Notes: generated by a model from the sequence alone, not told the origin. DNA of 64,000 nt from Triplophysa rosa (GCF_024868665.1 NC_079913.1:11358299-11422298), one strand, 5' to 3'; shown: positions 11,214 to 23,439, counted from the stretch's first letter. A program made the numbers and translations.

Positions 11214-11276
<63 letters not shown>

Positions 11277-11290
11277 ATATATATATACAC
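11213..11290. repeat. TA/CA microsatellite in the putative intron
   Basis: A TATATA run grading into ACACAC and ATACAT units. Position 11212, just before it, is an undetermined base (n), the only one I noticed in the window. It suggests an assembly or polishing difficulty at the repeat. Confidence 0.9.
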
Positions 11291-11580
11291 ACTGGTTCTC
11301 TCATGCTTCCATTCGGTTTTGATCGCCACTAAATAGCACTGAATAACAGTCTAGGATCTCATTCATCTCTCCTGACAGGCGTATAAATAAACACAGTATG
11401 AATATGTAAGGTATCAGTTGTGATATTGGAGACACATTTGAGCATCTGGTGGCAGATGTGTCAGACCTCAGTGGTGCATGTCAAGTGTGTCTGAGGGACA
11501 TCTGTACACTCATTACAGAACATCAGCAGTCCAGCAAACCTCTCACAGTCTGTGTTTCCCGCTCTCATGTTTCTCTACAG

Positions 11581-11675
11581 GCCATGAGATCGAGTTTGTG
11601 TTAGTCACGGCTGCCCACAGTGATGCAGGAATGCTCAATACAGACCTAAGACTGAAAATCCTCTTATGTAGTTAA
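11581..11675 (+). CDS. Putative terminal coding exon of an unidentified gene (exon B)
   Basis: It is preceded by a pyrimidine-rich acceptor (TCATGTTTCTCTACAG). Joined to exon A in phase 1, it reads GHEIEFVLVTAAHSDAGMLN and on to KILLCS, followed by TAA at 11673-11675. The intron between the two would be 455 bp. The phase match and the two good splice sites support a gene end. No family is recognised, and the pair could instead be a transcribed non-coding or decayed locus. The downstream sequence to about 12069 would be 3' UTR. Confidence 0.35.
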
Positions 11676-12069
11676 ATTGGACTCTTTATTGAGGATTGAT
11701 TGAAGTACATTGTCAAATCGTTTACACACAACATCTGCTGTCTTGAAGGATGCCTAATATTTGAGATATGTGAATATACTTGTATATGGAGATGTGAACG
11801 TGAAGTTGAGGCATTTTTGAGCAGCTATACTGTATGTTGTAACTAGTGAGTGCCTGTGCTCATGTAAAAGCCGATATCATTACTGTACTTTTAAGTGCAT
11901 TTGAATTCCCTGTGTGCGTGTGCTATTTCATATTTGACATCTTTGGAAAGGGAAGTGGCTCACGTATGATTTATACTTGCCTCAAATAGAAGGTAGAAAC
12001 GGAAAATTGAACATGTATCAAATCTGAATATTTGCTGCCTGAATGAAGCAAGTTCTCTATACACATATA
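11676..12069. other. Unique-looking sequence, possible 3' UTR
   Basis: No coding frame or repeat family recognised. It lies directly after the putative stop codon at 11675 and may be 3' UTR. The first AATAAA I see downstream (about 12110) falls inside the following MITE. Confidence 0.3.
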
Positions 12070-12372
12070 CAGGGCTGTACAGTGCGACATATATGTCGGT
12101 CTGTGCAAAGAATAAATTCACCAGTGTAGCACGCGTGCGATACAGTTGGTCAGGTGCATTAGACAGAGCTAATTATATCCATCTGTATGTAACATTAATG
12201 TCATTTGTCTGTTATCTGCCTATTTATGTGATGAACTGCACTTGCTTATTTGTTTTTAACAACAATTGACAAACGTTTTATACTTGTGCTACAACTGTTG
12301 GTCTTGTGCTACAAAACTGTAACTCTCTGTAGCACCAGTGCTGTGTGCATAAAAAGTTAACATACAGCCCTG
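12070..12372. mobile_element. hAT MITE, 303 bp, with perfect 8-bp duplication
   Basis: The ends are CAGGGCTGTA and TACAGCCCTG. The flanks CACATATA (12062-12069) and CACATATA (12373-12380) are identical, the signature of hAT integration. Non-coding. Confidence 0.9.
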
Positions 12373-12598
12373 CACATATACTTAACACATCTGGTGATGC
12401 AATCTTCAAGGATATAATTTTCTCCAAGCAATTAATTTAAGATATCTCATGTCAAAAGTGTTTACATCAGCATGTGTTTATTCAACACACTACAGTTTTA
12501 CATTACAGTTCTAACATTTGTCACATATTATGGGCAGGTGCAATGACTGTCAGTTGTACCATTCACCTGAATGATGTTGTTAAGTTATTATTTTCATG

Positions 12599-12632
12599 TT
12601 ACATTTACATTACATTTATTCATTTGGCATGT
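12599..12632 (-). repeat. Short L2-type LINE 3' tail
   Basis: ACATTTACATTACATTTATT followed by CATTTGGCA resembles the minus-strand 3' tail of fish L2 LINEs. Only the tip is present. Confidence 0.4.
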
Positions 12633-13384
12633 TATGAAAATGTGTTTGTAATTCTAACAATAACTGAAGGTCCAGTGTTTGAAATTTAGCTGTATTTAGC
12701 GGTGAGGTTGCGAATTGCAACCAACGGCTCACTCCACCCCTCCCTTTTGAAGCACTATGGAGGCTGACACAGGACTAAGATGTCATCACGTTTTCGCTTC
12801 TTTGCCGAAGGAGAATCAACATGGTGAATTCCATGCAAGGGGACCCATGTTGTATGTAGATAGAAATAGCTCATTCTAAGGTAATAAATAGTGACGCACA
12901 AAAATTTCGGCTGCTGAAAAGGGCGTTATCAGTTTCTGCCGAAAGAAAGAAATAAGCCGAAATAAAAGCCGAAATATCTGGCGCCCCCGCTCTCCCTTCA
13001 GTGCTCGCGCTCACTCTCACTCCAGCTGTTATAAAAGGACGACCATGTAAGTGCGCCATAACAAAGGCTAAAACTAATAAATATAACAAGAAAAGCTTCA
13101 AAACCAGTGGACGGAAAATGACACGCAAGCTCTGTGTGATGCGCGACTTCGCGTGGCTGGCTTTATGTTTCTTTATTGTGGAATATCACACACATTGACT
13201 CAAGCACTAGTAATAAAAACATAACGCTTCACTATGTAAGGTCTTTAAAAACCTCTGAAGACATAGTTAGTGATGCTTTGAAAAAGCATAACTATTGTTA
13301 TTCGAACATACATACTTCTTATAATTATTCTTGTTCCGCCAAAAGTCTGGCACGCTACTTGTGCCGCAGCTTTTGACGTAGACC

Positions 13385-13870
13385 CATGAATGAATACATC
13401 ACATCGACGGGCCTATTCGGGAATGGTGTGCTATGACTTTTATAAGCGATCGGGTGGGGGGGTGCGATAGGGGGGCGAAAAACCACCCGAAAAATCCCAT
13501 TGACTTAACGTTGCGCTCGAATTTGAGGGATCGTAGCTCCGAGTGAGGATATCGTAGAAACATGAAAATAATACACGATTTAAAGGGGTTATCAGGCTCT
13601 GTAAGAACATCACTCACAATGAGGTGTAAGTTGCACCGCTGGGGTGCGAGAGCCTCCCAAAATTTCCGTATACTTATAATGGCGCCCATAGACTCCCATT
13701 CAAAACCTAGATACCTATATATTCACGCGTTATTTTTTCGCTTTGGACCCATGAATGACTACATCAAATCGAGCGGCCCATTGAGGAATGGTGTGTGATG
13801 ACTTTTGGAAGCGATCGGGTGGAGGGGGTGCGATAGGGGTGCGAATAAAAACCCGAAAAATCCCATTGAC
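13385..13870. repeat. Two direct copies of a roughly 125-bp block
   Basis: The block from GACCCATGAATGA through GCGATCGGGTGG and GCGATAGGGG to CCCATTGACTTAAC occurs at about 13381-13510 and again at 13748-13876. Sequence between them is unrelated to either copy. Internal open frames are short and not convincing. Confidence 0.75.
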
Positions 13871-13902
13871 TTAACATTGCCCAGGAAGTTCATTAAGCCA
13901 CG

Positions 13903-14440
13903 AAGCCACGCCCATAGCAACAAAACATCTTAACTTAGCAACCGTTTAACAACACCTACATCTCTTCATCAGAACATCATAGAGAGATGGGGGTTGGTTT
14001 GTTTCACTTGTGGGTTGAAACATCATCAGTTGGCATATGCTAAGCCATGCCCATAGCAACCAAACAGGTTAGCCTATCAACCATTTAGCAACACCTATAT
14101 CTCAGCATCAGAACATCGTAGAGACACGGGGGTTGGTTCGTTTCACTCATAGCTTAGAGCATCATCAATTAGCACATGCTAAGCCACGCCCATAGCAACC
14201 AAACAGGTTAGCCTAGCAACCGTTTTTACAAAGTCTATATCTATGCATAGGAACATCGTAGAGACATGGGAGTTGGTTTGTTTCACTTGTGGCTTGAAGC
14301 ATCATCAGTTGGCAGATGCCAAGCCACGCCCATAGCAACCAAACACATTAGCCTAGCAACCGTTTAGCAAGACCTATATCTCTGTATCAGAACATCTAGA
14401 GTCATGGGGGTTGGTTAGATTCATTAGTACTTATAAAGTG
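13903..14440. repeat. 139-bp minisatellite, about four copies
   Basis: Units begin AAGCCACGCCCATAGCAAC or a one-base variant at 13903, 14042, 14181 and 14321, so the period is 139-140 bp. Each contains GTTAGCCTAGCAACCGTTTA-like and CATCGTAGAGACA-like segments. The last copy fades at about 14440. Confidence 0.88.
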
Positions 14441-14924
14441 TCATCACCCTAGTGCCGAGTTCCGCAGTTTGCCACGAAAGCATCGCTCACAGTTTCTTTA
14501 GAAAATGTACTATCTAGTTATGTATATTATATTGCATTTCTGTCAGTAGATCCTCCAAACAATTACACACTGGACCTTTAAAACAAATGCAAATTAGTTT
14601 TGTTGTATATATTAACAACAAAATATACATTTCAAATACTTTTATTATACCCTTTTACTTGAATAACTTTCTTGTAGCTTAGTTTTTTTTTGTGAGATTT
14701 ATTATTTGGTCAGGTGACAAATAGCTTTAACTTGTGTTCATGTATCACATTGTATATAATTTGTTATAACACAAAAGACCTGCAAATTCCCAGAATTTTG
14801 AAATTGTGGGGAGTGTACCTAAAATTGAAAGCTGTTGTTAAAATGACGTAGAAAGAAGCCATTAATCTTCTTTGTCGACCTTTTCTCTTATTTGGTCCTG
14901 TCTGCAGTTCAGACTTGCAGCATA

Positions 14925-15395
14925 TAGACCGTTTCATCGGACTGCAGTTAACTTCTGGTCTATGTTTGTTTATCGGTCTGGCTAGTGTCTGTCTAATAAT
15001 ATAACTATTTATATTTAATTTAATTTATGTTAATAATAATGTTTGTTATTATTTTATTGTATAATATTTGTATTAAATAAGTGATTGGTTGAATTTGTGG
15101 TATGTTAATTTTATTAAATAAACAATTTGTTGAATGGGTCCTTTATTTTTTTTCGCATTTAAAGAAACCGTATGCTACATTGACATCTAGCCGTTGAGAT
15201 TGGTATCTCAGTCTAAATTCAAAATATTGGAGAGGCAAGTTTAGCCAAGTAACGGTTCTTCTCGGTTTCTTTTGCTGGTTATCAAAAATAATCTACAGGA
15301 ACTCTATTATTTGCGAATGTGTACCTTAAGTTTAGGGCAGTCCATGAATGCGCGCATGCGCAATAACGTTTATGTTGTCACTTTGAAACCGTCTA
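14925..15395. mobile_element. MITE-like repeat with TAGACCGTTTCA ends
   Basis: The left end TAGACCGTTTCATCGG is mirrored by TTTGAAACCGTCTA on the right. The family recurs at 38362-38596 in the same orientation and at 45446-45650 in inverse orientation. Very AT-rich, non-coding. No clear target duplication. Confidence 0.6.
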
Positions 15396-16417
15396 TGTAA
15401 GACTTTGTCACATGTTGCAGATAAATGTTGTCAACATCCCTGTGATGTTCTTGTGTTTGAATGCTGTCCGTGGTGCTGAACTGCATGTGTGAAATGTGAT
15501 GCATCAATGTAGTGTAGTTTCTTTATTTTTATATTTAATGCATTCATATATTAGACTTGTTTTTGATCATGTCTACAGGCACATATACATTTCCATGTAT
15601 TTTATGGTTATTTTTGCATCCTAACATAGACTAGACTAGAGAAACATTGGAGAGGTGTGTCATCATCATCTACACTCAGTGGGAGAACTGAACCTCATGT
15701 GTTATTACAGTAAATTGTAATTACTGTAGCTGATGCAACCGTCTCATGACTCATAAGGTCACAAAAATAAAATGACTGTTTTGCTATTTTTCTCTGACTG
15801 TTTCTATGATTTATTTAAGGGTATTATTTATCAACTAAGTTGTAGTTCTAAATAGCGTTTAATTGTGATGTAATAATAATGGTCATCTTTTGTGAAATAT
15901 TACTTCTGATTGTTGGATAAAAACACTGGCTGTTTACATATGAATAGAAAACGTATTATGAAATACTGAAATAATGTTGCTTATTAGTGATTCAATTTTA
16001 CTTTTAGTGCATTTATTATTCTATCAATGCATGGTGGCAATGTCCCATTTATAAAAATAAACTATGTAGATGTTCCTGTAGATATGCAAAGAACTTAACC
16101 TCTCTTTATAGTCATGCGGTGACATTAACCACCATGCCGAAAAGGTCTCGTCTCATTTTTAAACATGTCCCTGTGGGATTTAGTGTTTTTAAACAGATGT
16201 GTATTTGTGACCTTCATTTCTGCTGCATTCCAAATGCATAAAGTTGTAATTTTGACATTATGACTGAAGAATATTTTGAGTTTTTAAAACTTTAGCAATA
16301 TACAAAGAGATGGAAGCTCTCTCACGGTCTCCAAGACCGTGGAAGCTGTCTTGGAGGGTAGGTGTCATGGCGCCTTAACTTACAAACATGATCTTTGAAG
16401 GACAAATTAGAAGGAAG
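15396..16417. other. No feature recognised
   Basis: AT-rich sequence without a convincing exon, RNA gene or repeat by eye. Confidence 0.6.
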
Positions 16418-16685
16418 TAGGGATACACCGATGTATCGGCCACCGATATTAATCGGCCGATATTGGATTAATTTAACACCATCGGTATATCGGCAATAGC
16501 ATGAAAAAGGCCTATTCTGCATGGAGGCAATGAGTTGCATGTCTGAATAATCCAACATTTTTCTCTGAGCAAAACAATTAAATTGACAACAGACAAGATC
16601 ACGATCCTCGTGATTCCGTTGAAAAGTGGATTGAGGACGCCTTCAAGCTCGATCTTGATTTAAGATCGTCAGATCGCCCACCCCT
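16418..16685. mobile_element. Two abutting hAT MITE fragments
   Basis: The left end TAGGGATACACCGATGTATC with repeated CGATATTAATCGGCCGATA motifs is the start of one hAT MITE. The right end GATCGCCCACCCCTA is the end of another. The two do not match as inverted repeats, so this is probably two broken or nested elements. Confidence 0.5.
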
Positions 16686-17293
16686 ACCTGTAATTAAAGA
16701 AAGGAATAAAAAATATTGTGTAAAAAAATGGAAATGTGAATCACAAGGATACCAATGCTGGATTTGTGTTGGTTTTAAATTTAGTGTGTGCTGATAGATT
16801 TTCCTGCTGTTGATGGTGACCTTTGATATGATTCATATTGACAATATTGAAAGAGGAAAGATTGGTTTCACTTCATTCACATGTAGCTCAATATCTCTAT
16901 CTGCAATATCTGTATCTGTTTAATATTTAGCAAGCTTCCTGGTTTCTCTGATATAGATTTGAGCTCCTGACCTTCTGTATTAGATATCATGTTTGTAAAG
17001 AGTAAAGGAAATGATTTACAGATAGTAACTCCGAGAGAACATGGATATATTTACACATGAGGGTTATATTGCACTACTGTTGATGTTAGGTTTTTCTTTA
17101 GATTATAAAAATATGCATATATAAAACAAAGACTATTTTACGGAAAATGGGAATCAAGTATAAGAGACAACGTACAGGGTGGTATACTGTTAAATTTACA
17201 GATGGTATGTAAAAAAAAGACAGAATGTTGTCTGCCCACACCTTTAAATAGTAAATGACAGCTGCCTAAAATTTTAACTTTTTACGTTTTTAT
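16686..17293. other. No feature recognised
   Basis: AT-rich intergenic sequence with no supported feature. Confidence 0.55.
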
Positions 17294-18237
17294 GGCCGTT
17301 TCTCAATTCCAAGAACGCAAAGAACGGACTTGTGTTCTCGTGGAGACTGGTCTTGCGAGGCAGCCTCGGACGCGTCGCAGTGACTTCAAGCGGGTTCCGT
17401 ACGCGCGCAATGCTGCAATCGAATGCATCCTTGATATCAAGAGAACACATTTGGGTACTCATGCGTTCTCTGTTCTTGAGTATTCGAACCGCACTGTAAA
17501 CCCCGATAAGTTAAGATAACTCAAAACATTTGTGGTAACTTATTACCACAAAACTTTTAAGTTGATAACTTAATTATTTTGTGTAAAGAACACTAAACAC
17601 ATAAGTATAGTAAACTCAAAATAATTCATTTTGAATAAACTTCACTTTTCATTTTACATTTACTTGAGTTTCACTTATCAATGTTGTCATGAAGGAACAA
17701 CAGCCTGTAGCATTATCAATGTAATGCCTTTAGATAAAACTTGAAATGAGTCTGTTTTCCTCCTAAAGCAAATGCTCTACTCGTCTGCACAATGGTTACC
17801 TCATTAAAATCACTAATGTCCCAAAACTCTTTAAATAACAGTATAAAACAGAATACTAAACATGTATAAGCCTCCTCCCATTGTAATTTTGATATAAATA
17901 CATAAAATAACACTTTATTTCGAGATTTACTTACATTATCCAGTCCACACAAAGCATGCTGGGAATCGCTCTGACGTCATTGGAAGATATAATTAATTTT
18001 TTAGTTAAGTGACTTATTATTTTTGTGTCCCTGGAACTCAAAATATCAAAATAGTTAAACACACTTAAAAGTTGCAAGTTAAATGAACTTTTTCACAGTT
18101 TTGAGTATAGTTTGCTTATTTTTGATGAGTAGATTATACTGTTCGGGAATACAGTGCGGACTTTGACGGTTATTGATGACGTAGAGCGAGAACACGAGGA
18201 CACAAGACTGCTGAAGAATGCATATTGAGAAAGGGCC
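17294..18237. mobile_element. MITE with GGCCGTTTCTCAAT ends, about 944 bp
   Basis: The left GGCCGTTTCTCAATT and right ATTGAGAAAGGGCC are near-perfect inverted repeats flanked by TAT on both sides (17291-17293 and 18238-18240). The arms share GTGTTCTCGTGG/ACACGAGG-type segments. A 3-bp duplication suits a Harbinger- or CACTA-related MITE, but the superfamily is uncertain. An AT-rich palindromic insert (GATAACTCAAAACA near 17515, GTTTTGAGTATAG near 18100) fills the centre. Confidence 0.55.
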
Positions 18238-18289
18238 TATCTTAATAAGTCCTGACCCCTGCCTCAGTTTTTGGGTAAGCCAAGCATCT

Positions 18290-20221
18290 TATGGGATTCC
18301 TTTTGTGCCAATAAAAATGAACGCAAACTTTTAAAAAACGAACAAAAATATACAATGAGAAAGAAAAAAAACACTTTCATAATGAAAACAATAAACTTAA
18401 TTGCAAGAATGTGACAAATTCGCTGCTAGATTTTTCATTTGCGCTTTCCGAGTTTTCGTTTACGCTTCTCAATTTTTCGTTCGCCTTTCTGGAACAAATC
18501 TCACGTGTGGGCGGGACTTATGGCCACTTTACTCTCATTGGTTAGTGAGATTTGGATTGACAGCTCCCTGACCAGGAAGTCGATACTAAAGACAGTGCAG
18601 CGGATCAGAGAGCAATCTGTTTGCGGTTTTCTGTATTGTATTGTTTTAGTGTTTGTACTTAAATTACTTTCTTATTTTGTTAGTATATTAGCAAGGTTGC
18701 CAACTTTCACGCACTTAAAAGTAGGACACGCTTCCAGGCGCTATCACGCCATAACAACAAGCCAATGTCGAGTAAAGACAGGATAGATAACGTTAGCCAT
18801 ATTCACATGCAACTTTACGTGGATTTAGAGGCCGTCAAGACAGCAGTCTATAATTTATAATTACAATGATATCAGGAAAACGAGATGCCTAGTGAGTTTT
18901 GAGGAGATATAAAATAAAGTGTTACGTTTCCAGTTCATATTTCTAAAAATAGATTATAATCGTGGTGGCATTTTATGTATTGTTTCTATCTTTAAATGTT
19001 TGTTTATAGTTTAAGAAGTCTCTCTTCTGCTTTTCTTTAACCTGTTTTATGTAGGTGTGTAAATACATAATGAAATGGTTGTTTGCAAGAGACAGACTAA
19101 ATGAATAAAACATTCTAAAGGCCTCTAATTGTGTCACCTTATGAATTTGTTTTGTTGTAGCGTTTAAAAAACATATATGTCATTTGAATGTATTGGTAGT
19201 GTTTTATGGGGTGTACTTTCTGTGAATGTAAAGAATGGGGTATAATACTGTACATTCACCATGAGTTTAAAAAGAAAGATACAGTACTTGACTTATAAGT
19301 GGACTTAATTATTTAAAAGGAGACTGTTTGCAAGATCGACATCGTCATCCTCCTCCTCAGCTGGACACAAGTCACCCTCAGGTACATTTATGTAACTGAG
19401 ATAATAAAATCGCTTAGTTTCTCTGTACAGTAACTGTGCAGCAATGTTTTCATTTAGCACGTTAATTTCTCACAACCCAATAATCTGTAAGGTGTCTTTA
19501 TTGGATGTTATAATGCAAGTTGTTCGTTCCTTTTTAAGAAAATAATCTTAATAGTCCATAAAATAATACCTGACAAAAAACATAAAGCACACAATGAACG
19601 CGCTTAGTAAAGACAGAATTGCTACTGTACAGGAATACAACTTTTAGTGATTTTCTTTATTATCTGAATTACATTCATTTATCTGAGGCTGAGGACGATG
19701 ATGAGGAAGACGCTTGGATCCACACCGCGCATGGCTTACCAACTTCAAATACCAATTACTAATATACTAACTAAATAAGAAAGTAGTTTTAAGTACAAAC
19801 AATAAAGATAACAGCATGCAGATCGTTCGATTCATTGCACTGCACTGTCTTCAGTATCGTCTTCCTTGTCAGGGAGCTGTCAATCCAAATCTCACTAACC
19901 AATGAGAGTAAAGTGGCCATAAGTCCTGCCTACACGTGAGATTTGTGCCAGAAAGGCGAACGAAAAATTGAGAAGCGTAAACGAAAACTCGGAAAGCGCA
20001 AATGAAAAATTTAGCAGAGAATTCAAAACTATTATTTGCAAAAACGAAACTTAGAAAATTGTTAAGAAAAATAGCAGTTTATTTGAAAATCATGTCACAT
20101 TCTTGCAATTGAGTTTATTGTTTTCATTATCAAAGTGTTTTTTTTTTCTTTCTCGTTGTATATTTTTGTTAGTTTTTTAAAAGTTTGCATTCATTTTTAT
20201 TGGCACAAAAGGAATCCCATA
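18290..20221. mobile_element. Long-TIR element, 1,932 bp, with 6-bp duplication (IS3EU-like)
   Basis: The ends are TATGGGATTCCTTTTGTGCC and its inverse, with about 330-400 bp of inverted repeat on each side (for example GCGCTTTCCGAGTTTTCGTT at 18441 and its complement near 19985). GCATCT occurs immediately outside both ends (18284-18289 and 20222-20227). A 6-bp duplication with TAT-starting TIRs recalls the IS3EU superfamily; that assignment is inference. Short acidic open frames near 19335-19380 (minus) and 19684-19740 (plus, EAEDDDEEDAW) may be remnants of coding sequence. No transposase is recognised. Confidence 0.75.
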
Positions 20222-20227
20222 GCATCT

Positions 20228-21815
20228 GAGGTTACCTTCCTTACCAGTCTGAAAAACCACAGGGAACAAATAAAGGCTCATAAAAACAGTGCATCTCACC
20301 ATTACTAATAGCTTCTTGTATAACTTCTTATATTTTAATGTACACTGTCAGCAGCCCAAACAGTGGTTGAACGCATAAACCTGCCGTTACCTTGACAACC
20401 AGAGAAGAAAATCATGGTAATTAATTGGTGGAGAGAATGACAGGAAAATCCTCGGCTCAAACAATTTACAGATGTTCCCGGTTTGCAGCATCTCTGTGAG
20501 TTTAGTCAACTAAAATTCTTACATTTTGTGCAGAATTTTGCTCAGAAATGGATAGAAACAGTGACTGGATTATCAAGCATGTCATGTGACTTTGTAACTG
20601 TTTTTGGTTCAGTTGGGTCTTTATTAGATATAAAGCGTCATTGTTTATTTAGTGAGCTTTCAATGCCTTAGTCAGTGCACCAAAGCATTTACTTACTTTA
20701 GTGATTCGTAAATCATCTCTTATTTATTATGCAAAGTAGTGAAGTTTTACAATCTGAGATATTATTGGAACTTTCAATGGGTTTATTGTCATTGCAGTTC
20801 TGTCAGATCTGTGTGTGTGAGTCTTCTGTGAGAGTTACTGAAGCAGTTGTTCTGTCTGTATTCTGTAAAGCTGGTGAGTCACTGTTCGTTCTGTTTTAGT
20901 TAAGGAGTGTCATGTAAATGCCAAAACTGTCTTGATCGTTCTGTCTGATGATGTGACATGTAAACGCTCGACTCATGTTATACTGTTTAAAACATTTATT
21001 GTACTTTCTTGATTATACTTGGACTAAACTTTTATGTACCGTGAGGTCACAGTACAGTGGTCCGGTTTGTCAGCTTAACTCATGTGTAAGAAGGTGTTTG
21101 TCAGTTCACTGCTTTTTTAGTCCTTGTTTAAAGCTGCTCATTTTGAAAAGAGGCTGTAAATCGATGTGTCTGATCCAACCGACAAAAATATTGACTTAAC
21201 CGTTTGTTTATAAGAGTTTCTTTGGTGATACTTGATGTTTTTGAAGCATAACCACTTAGGGTAGGACTAAAGCATTCTGGGTATCAGGTAACTGTTTGTT
21301 ATAGTTTTGATCCAGAAACAGTGTTTCTATCCTCGGGTTAATTTCTCTTCACTGTTGCTCTCACAGTCAGTTCTGTTATTACTAAAACCTTTTCATTTAA
21401 TGCTGTTTAACCAAATGTATTCACATTATGAGCGTTAGGGAGATTTTAGGTGCTGTTATGTAAGAACATTTTAGCATGTTTAGCTCTCTAGGAACACCTC
21501 TGAAGCAGGAACATCTACTGGTGAATTAGCGAAACAATGTCTAACTGAATGTATTTTAAATGCGTGATTTGAGTTAAAAACATCCATTAAGACACAGCCG
21601 AGACATTTCTGACCGACTTTTTAAAACAAAGATGGAGCCATAATTTCTCATTTTGTTATATACAGTATAAGATATATTGCTGTAGATTGATGAAGTATTT
21701 AGAGTATAAATACTCTTAAGTACACTACAGTATGCACGATAATACTTATTATTATATATTATTAAATCTACATATTCGAACCAAAATATTTGTTTACATT
21801 TTTTTTCATTTCAGT
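20228..21815. other. No supported gene; possible non-coding exon near 20782-20873
   Basis: Mostly AT-rich and unassigned. A stretch ending AAAGCTG|GTGAGTC at about 20873 has a donor-like end, but I see no coding frame. It is not called as an exon. Confidence 0.4.
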
Positions 21816-21816
21816 C

Positions 21817-21980
21817 GGCCTGCAGTGAATCTTGGGATAGAGTATAGACTGAAGGATCTTCATGTTCTTTTCTTCACGGCCCGGGAAAGGAGGACACAAT
21901 TTGAGACTGCATTTGAAGAGGTCTTCGACAGCCTCCGTCTCACCACTCTGACGCAATCGGCCTTAGTGCATCTTTCGTAG
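21817..21980 (+). other. Exon-like open segment, unassigned
   Basis: It follows a pyrimidine-rich TTTTTTTTCATTTCAG acceptor and is open for 54 codons (RPAVNLGIEYRLKDLHVLFF... then TARERRTQFETAFEEV) to TAG at 21978-21980. The amphipathic, charged composition looks protein-like, similar in flavour to the end of a PH-type fold. I recognise no family and see no partner exon. It may be a last exon, a pseudo-exon or chance. Confidence 0.25.
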
Positions 21981-23439
21981 GAGACAGCTTGTGGGACACA
22001 GCACATGTTGTCAATGCGAGCCAAGCATGTGTGTGAGGTGGGATTTTCAGTGGCTCTGCACTGCAGGTGGGCATGTTTACCTGAAACATAACAGCTGGTT
22101 AATCAGGTAGGTGTCCGTGTTTTAGAAGTTATAAAGGACAAAAATGTCTGCTTGCTTACTGAAATACTGTATGAATAACAGCAATACAGATTGCTCGGAT
22201 GGGGGCAAAGTACTTCAACAGACCACTTCAGAAGGATCAGGATTTTTCAGTTGAACTAAATTTGACACACGTATATTATCAAATGACAGTATACAGTATA
22301 GGATGTTTGATGTTTTTTACAACATTTGATATTACTTAATCAGGTATTTGAAATCAGTCTATTAATGTTTAGTCGCACAGGTAAGTGCTGCCCTTAAACT
22401 CATGCCATTGGTTGATCAGTTAACCTGTCAATTCCTACATCTGAACTGTAGGGGGAGATGTTTCTCTACTCTGCTTATATAATTACCCACAAACTCCTCT
22501 CTCAGTCTGCCTCTCTTTTAGCGCTCTGTAGAAATTAGCCTTTGTGTGGTGGCAATCACAAATGCCCTCAAGGACTTTTTATTCTGTTAAACCTCTTTTA
22601 ACTCCCTTAAGTCCAATTTTGTGTTATATATGTCATATTTGACAGTCTTTTGTGTGCAGTTGCCACTGGAAATTGCCTATTTTTCTCTATAGTGGTCCAG
22701 AGATTAATGCCTCCATTTCTGTTTTATCCAAATATTTCACAATCATTGGACTAACCATTTTTGCCTCCATGTAATAAGTATAGGTTTTAAATTTCAGGCG
22801 GTGTAACGGGAATAGGAAGGAATCTAAATGTATTTCCTGCCTGTTCCAGTTCAGAGAATTTCAAATGTGAATAAAATCGGTTCAACTAGAAGCACCTTTA
22901 TCCTTTTCGCTTCATGTCACATCATCTTTACACATCACATTCTCTCTCACAGCTCCATCAAAGGTCTCCACACACCCTCACTGTTCTCCTCTCATCGTGC
23001 TGTTTAACCAGCCTTGCCGTTGCCTGCAAATTGAAGGTATTATTTGGAGCCGTCGCATCGATCAAAGAGCCACTGCTGATCTTCCCTTATGAAGCGGACT
23101 CTGAGAGAATGTGTGTGTGTTAAAGAGATGTGAGATGTGCAAAGTTAAAGTGACAGGTGTTTGGCGCTACAGCGATGTGTGTGTGGGTCACTGATTAAAG
23201 CTTTTATGGATGGAAGATGGATGAACGGTTGAAAGAAAATAATTAAATGAATACAAACAAAACTTGAATAGTCTGTCCGGCAAGTTTTAGGCTGTTTTTC
23301 CACCAATTACAAGGACAGAAAGAGTTTAGTGTTACATAAATTGCACACTACGTGATTTAATGATCATGTTTGTTTCAGCACCATGGACAGCAGCCTTCAG
23401 TTTAGGGTTGCAGCACAAACAGAATTATGTAAGCAATGA
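21981..23439. other. No feature recognised
   Basis: Intergenic sequence upstream of trhde without a supported exon or known repeat. Confidence 0.5.

Larger units (their letters stand above)
12667..14582. mobile_element. Composite MITE-like element with AAGGTCCAGTG ends
   Basis: The left end AAGGTCCAGTGTTTGAAATT is mirrored by ACACACTGGACCTTTAA at the right. The left interior (GAGGTTGCGAATTGCAACCA) is a block I associate with a common fish MITE. Nested inside are a stretch repeating GCCGAAA motifs (12900-12985), two copies of a GCGATCGGGTGG-containing block (about 13385-13510 and 13748-13870) and a 139-bp minisatellite. It looks like a MITE enlarged by later insertions. The ends are inferred by similarity to each other. 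Confidence 0.5.

Noticed and set aside
18439..18786. 115-codon frame starting in the long-TIR element
   Set aside because: It starts in the inverted repeat and its complement recurs in the right arm; terminal repeat sequence, not a gene.
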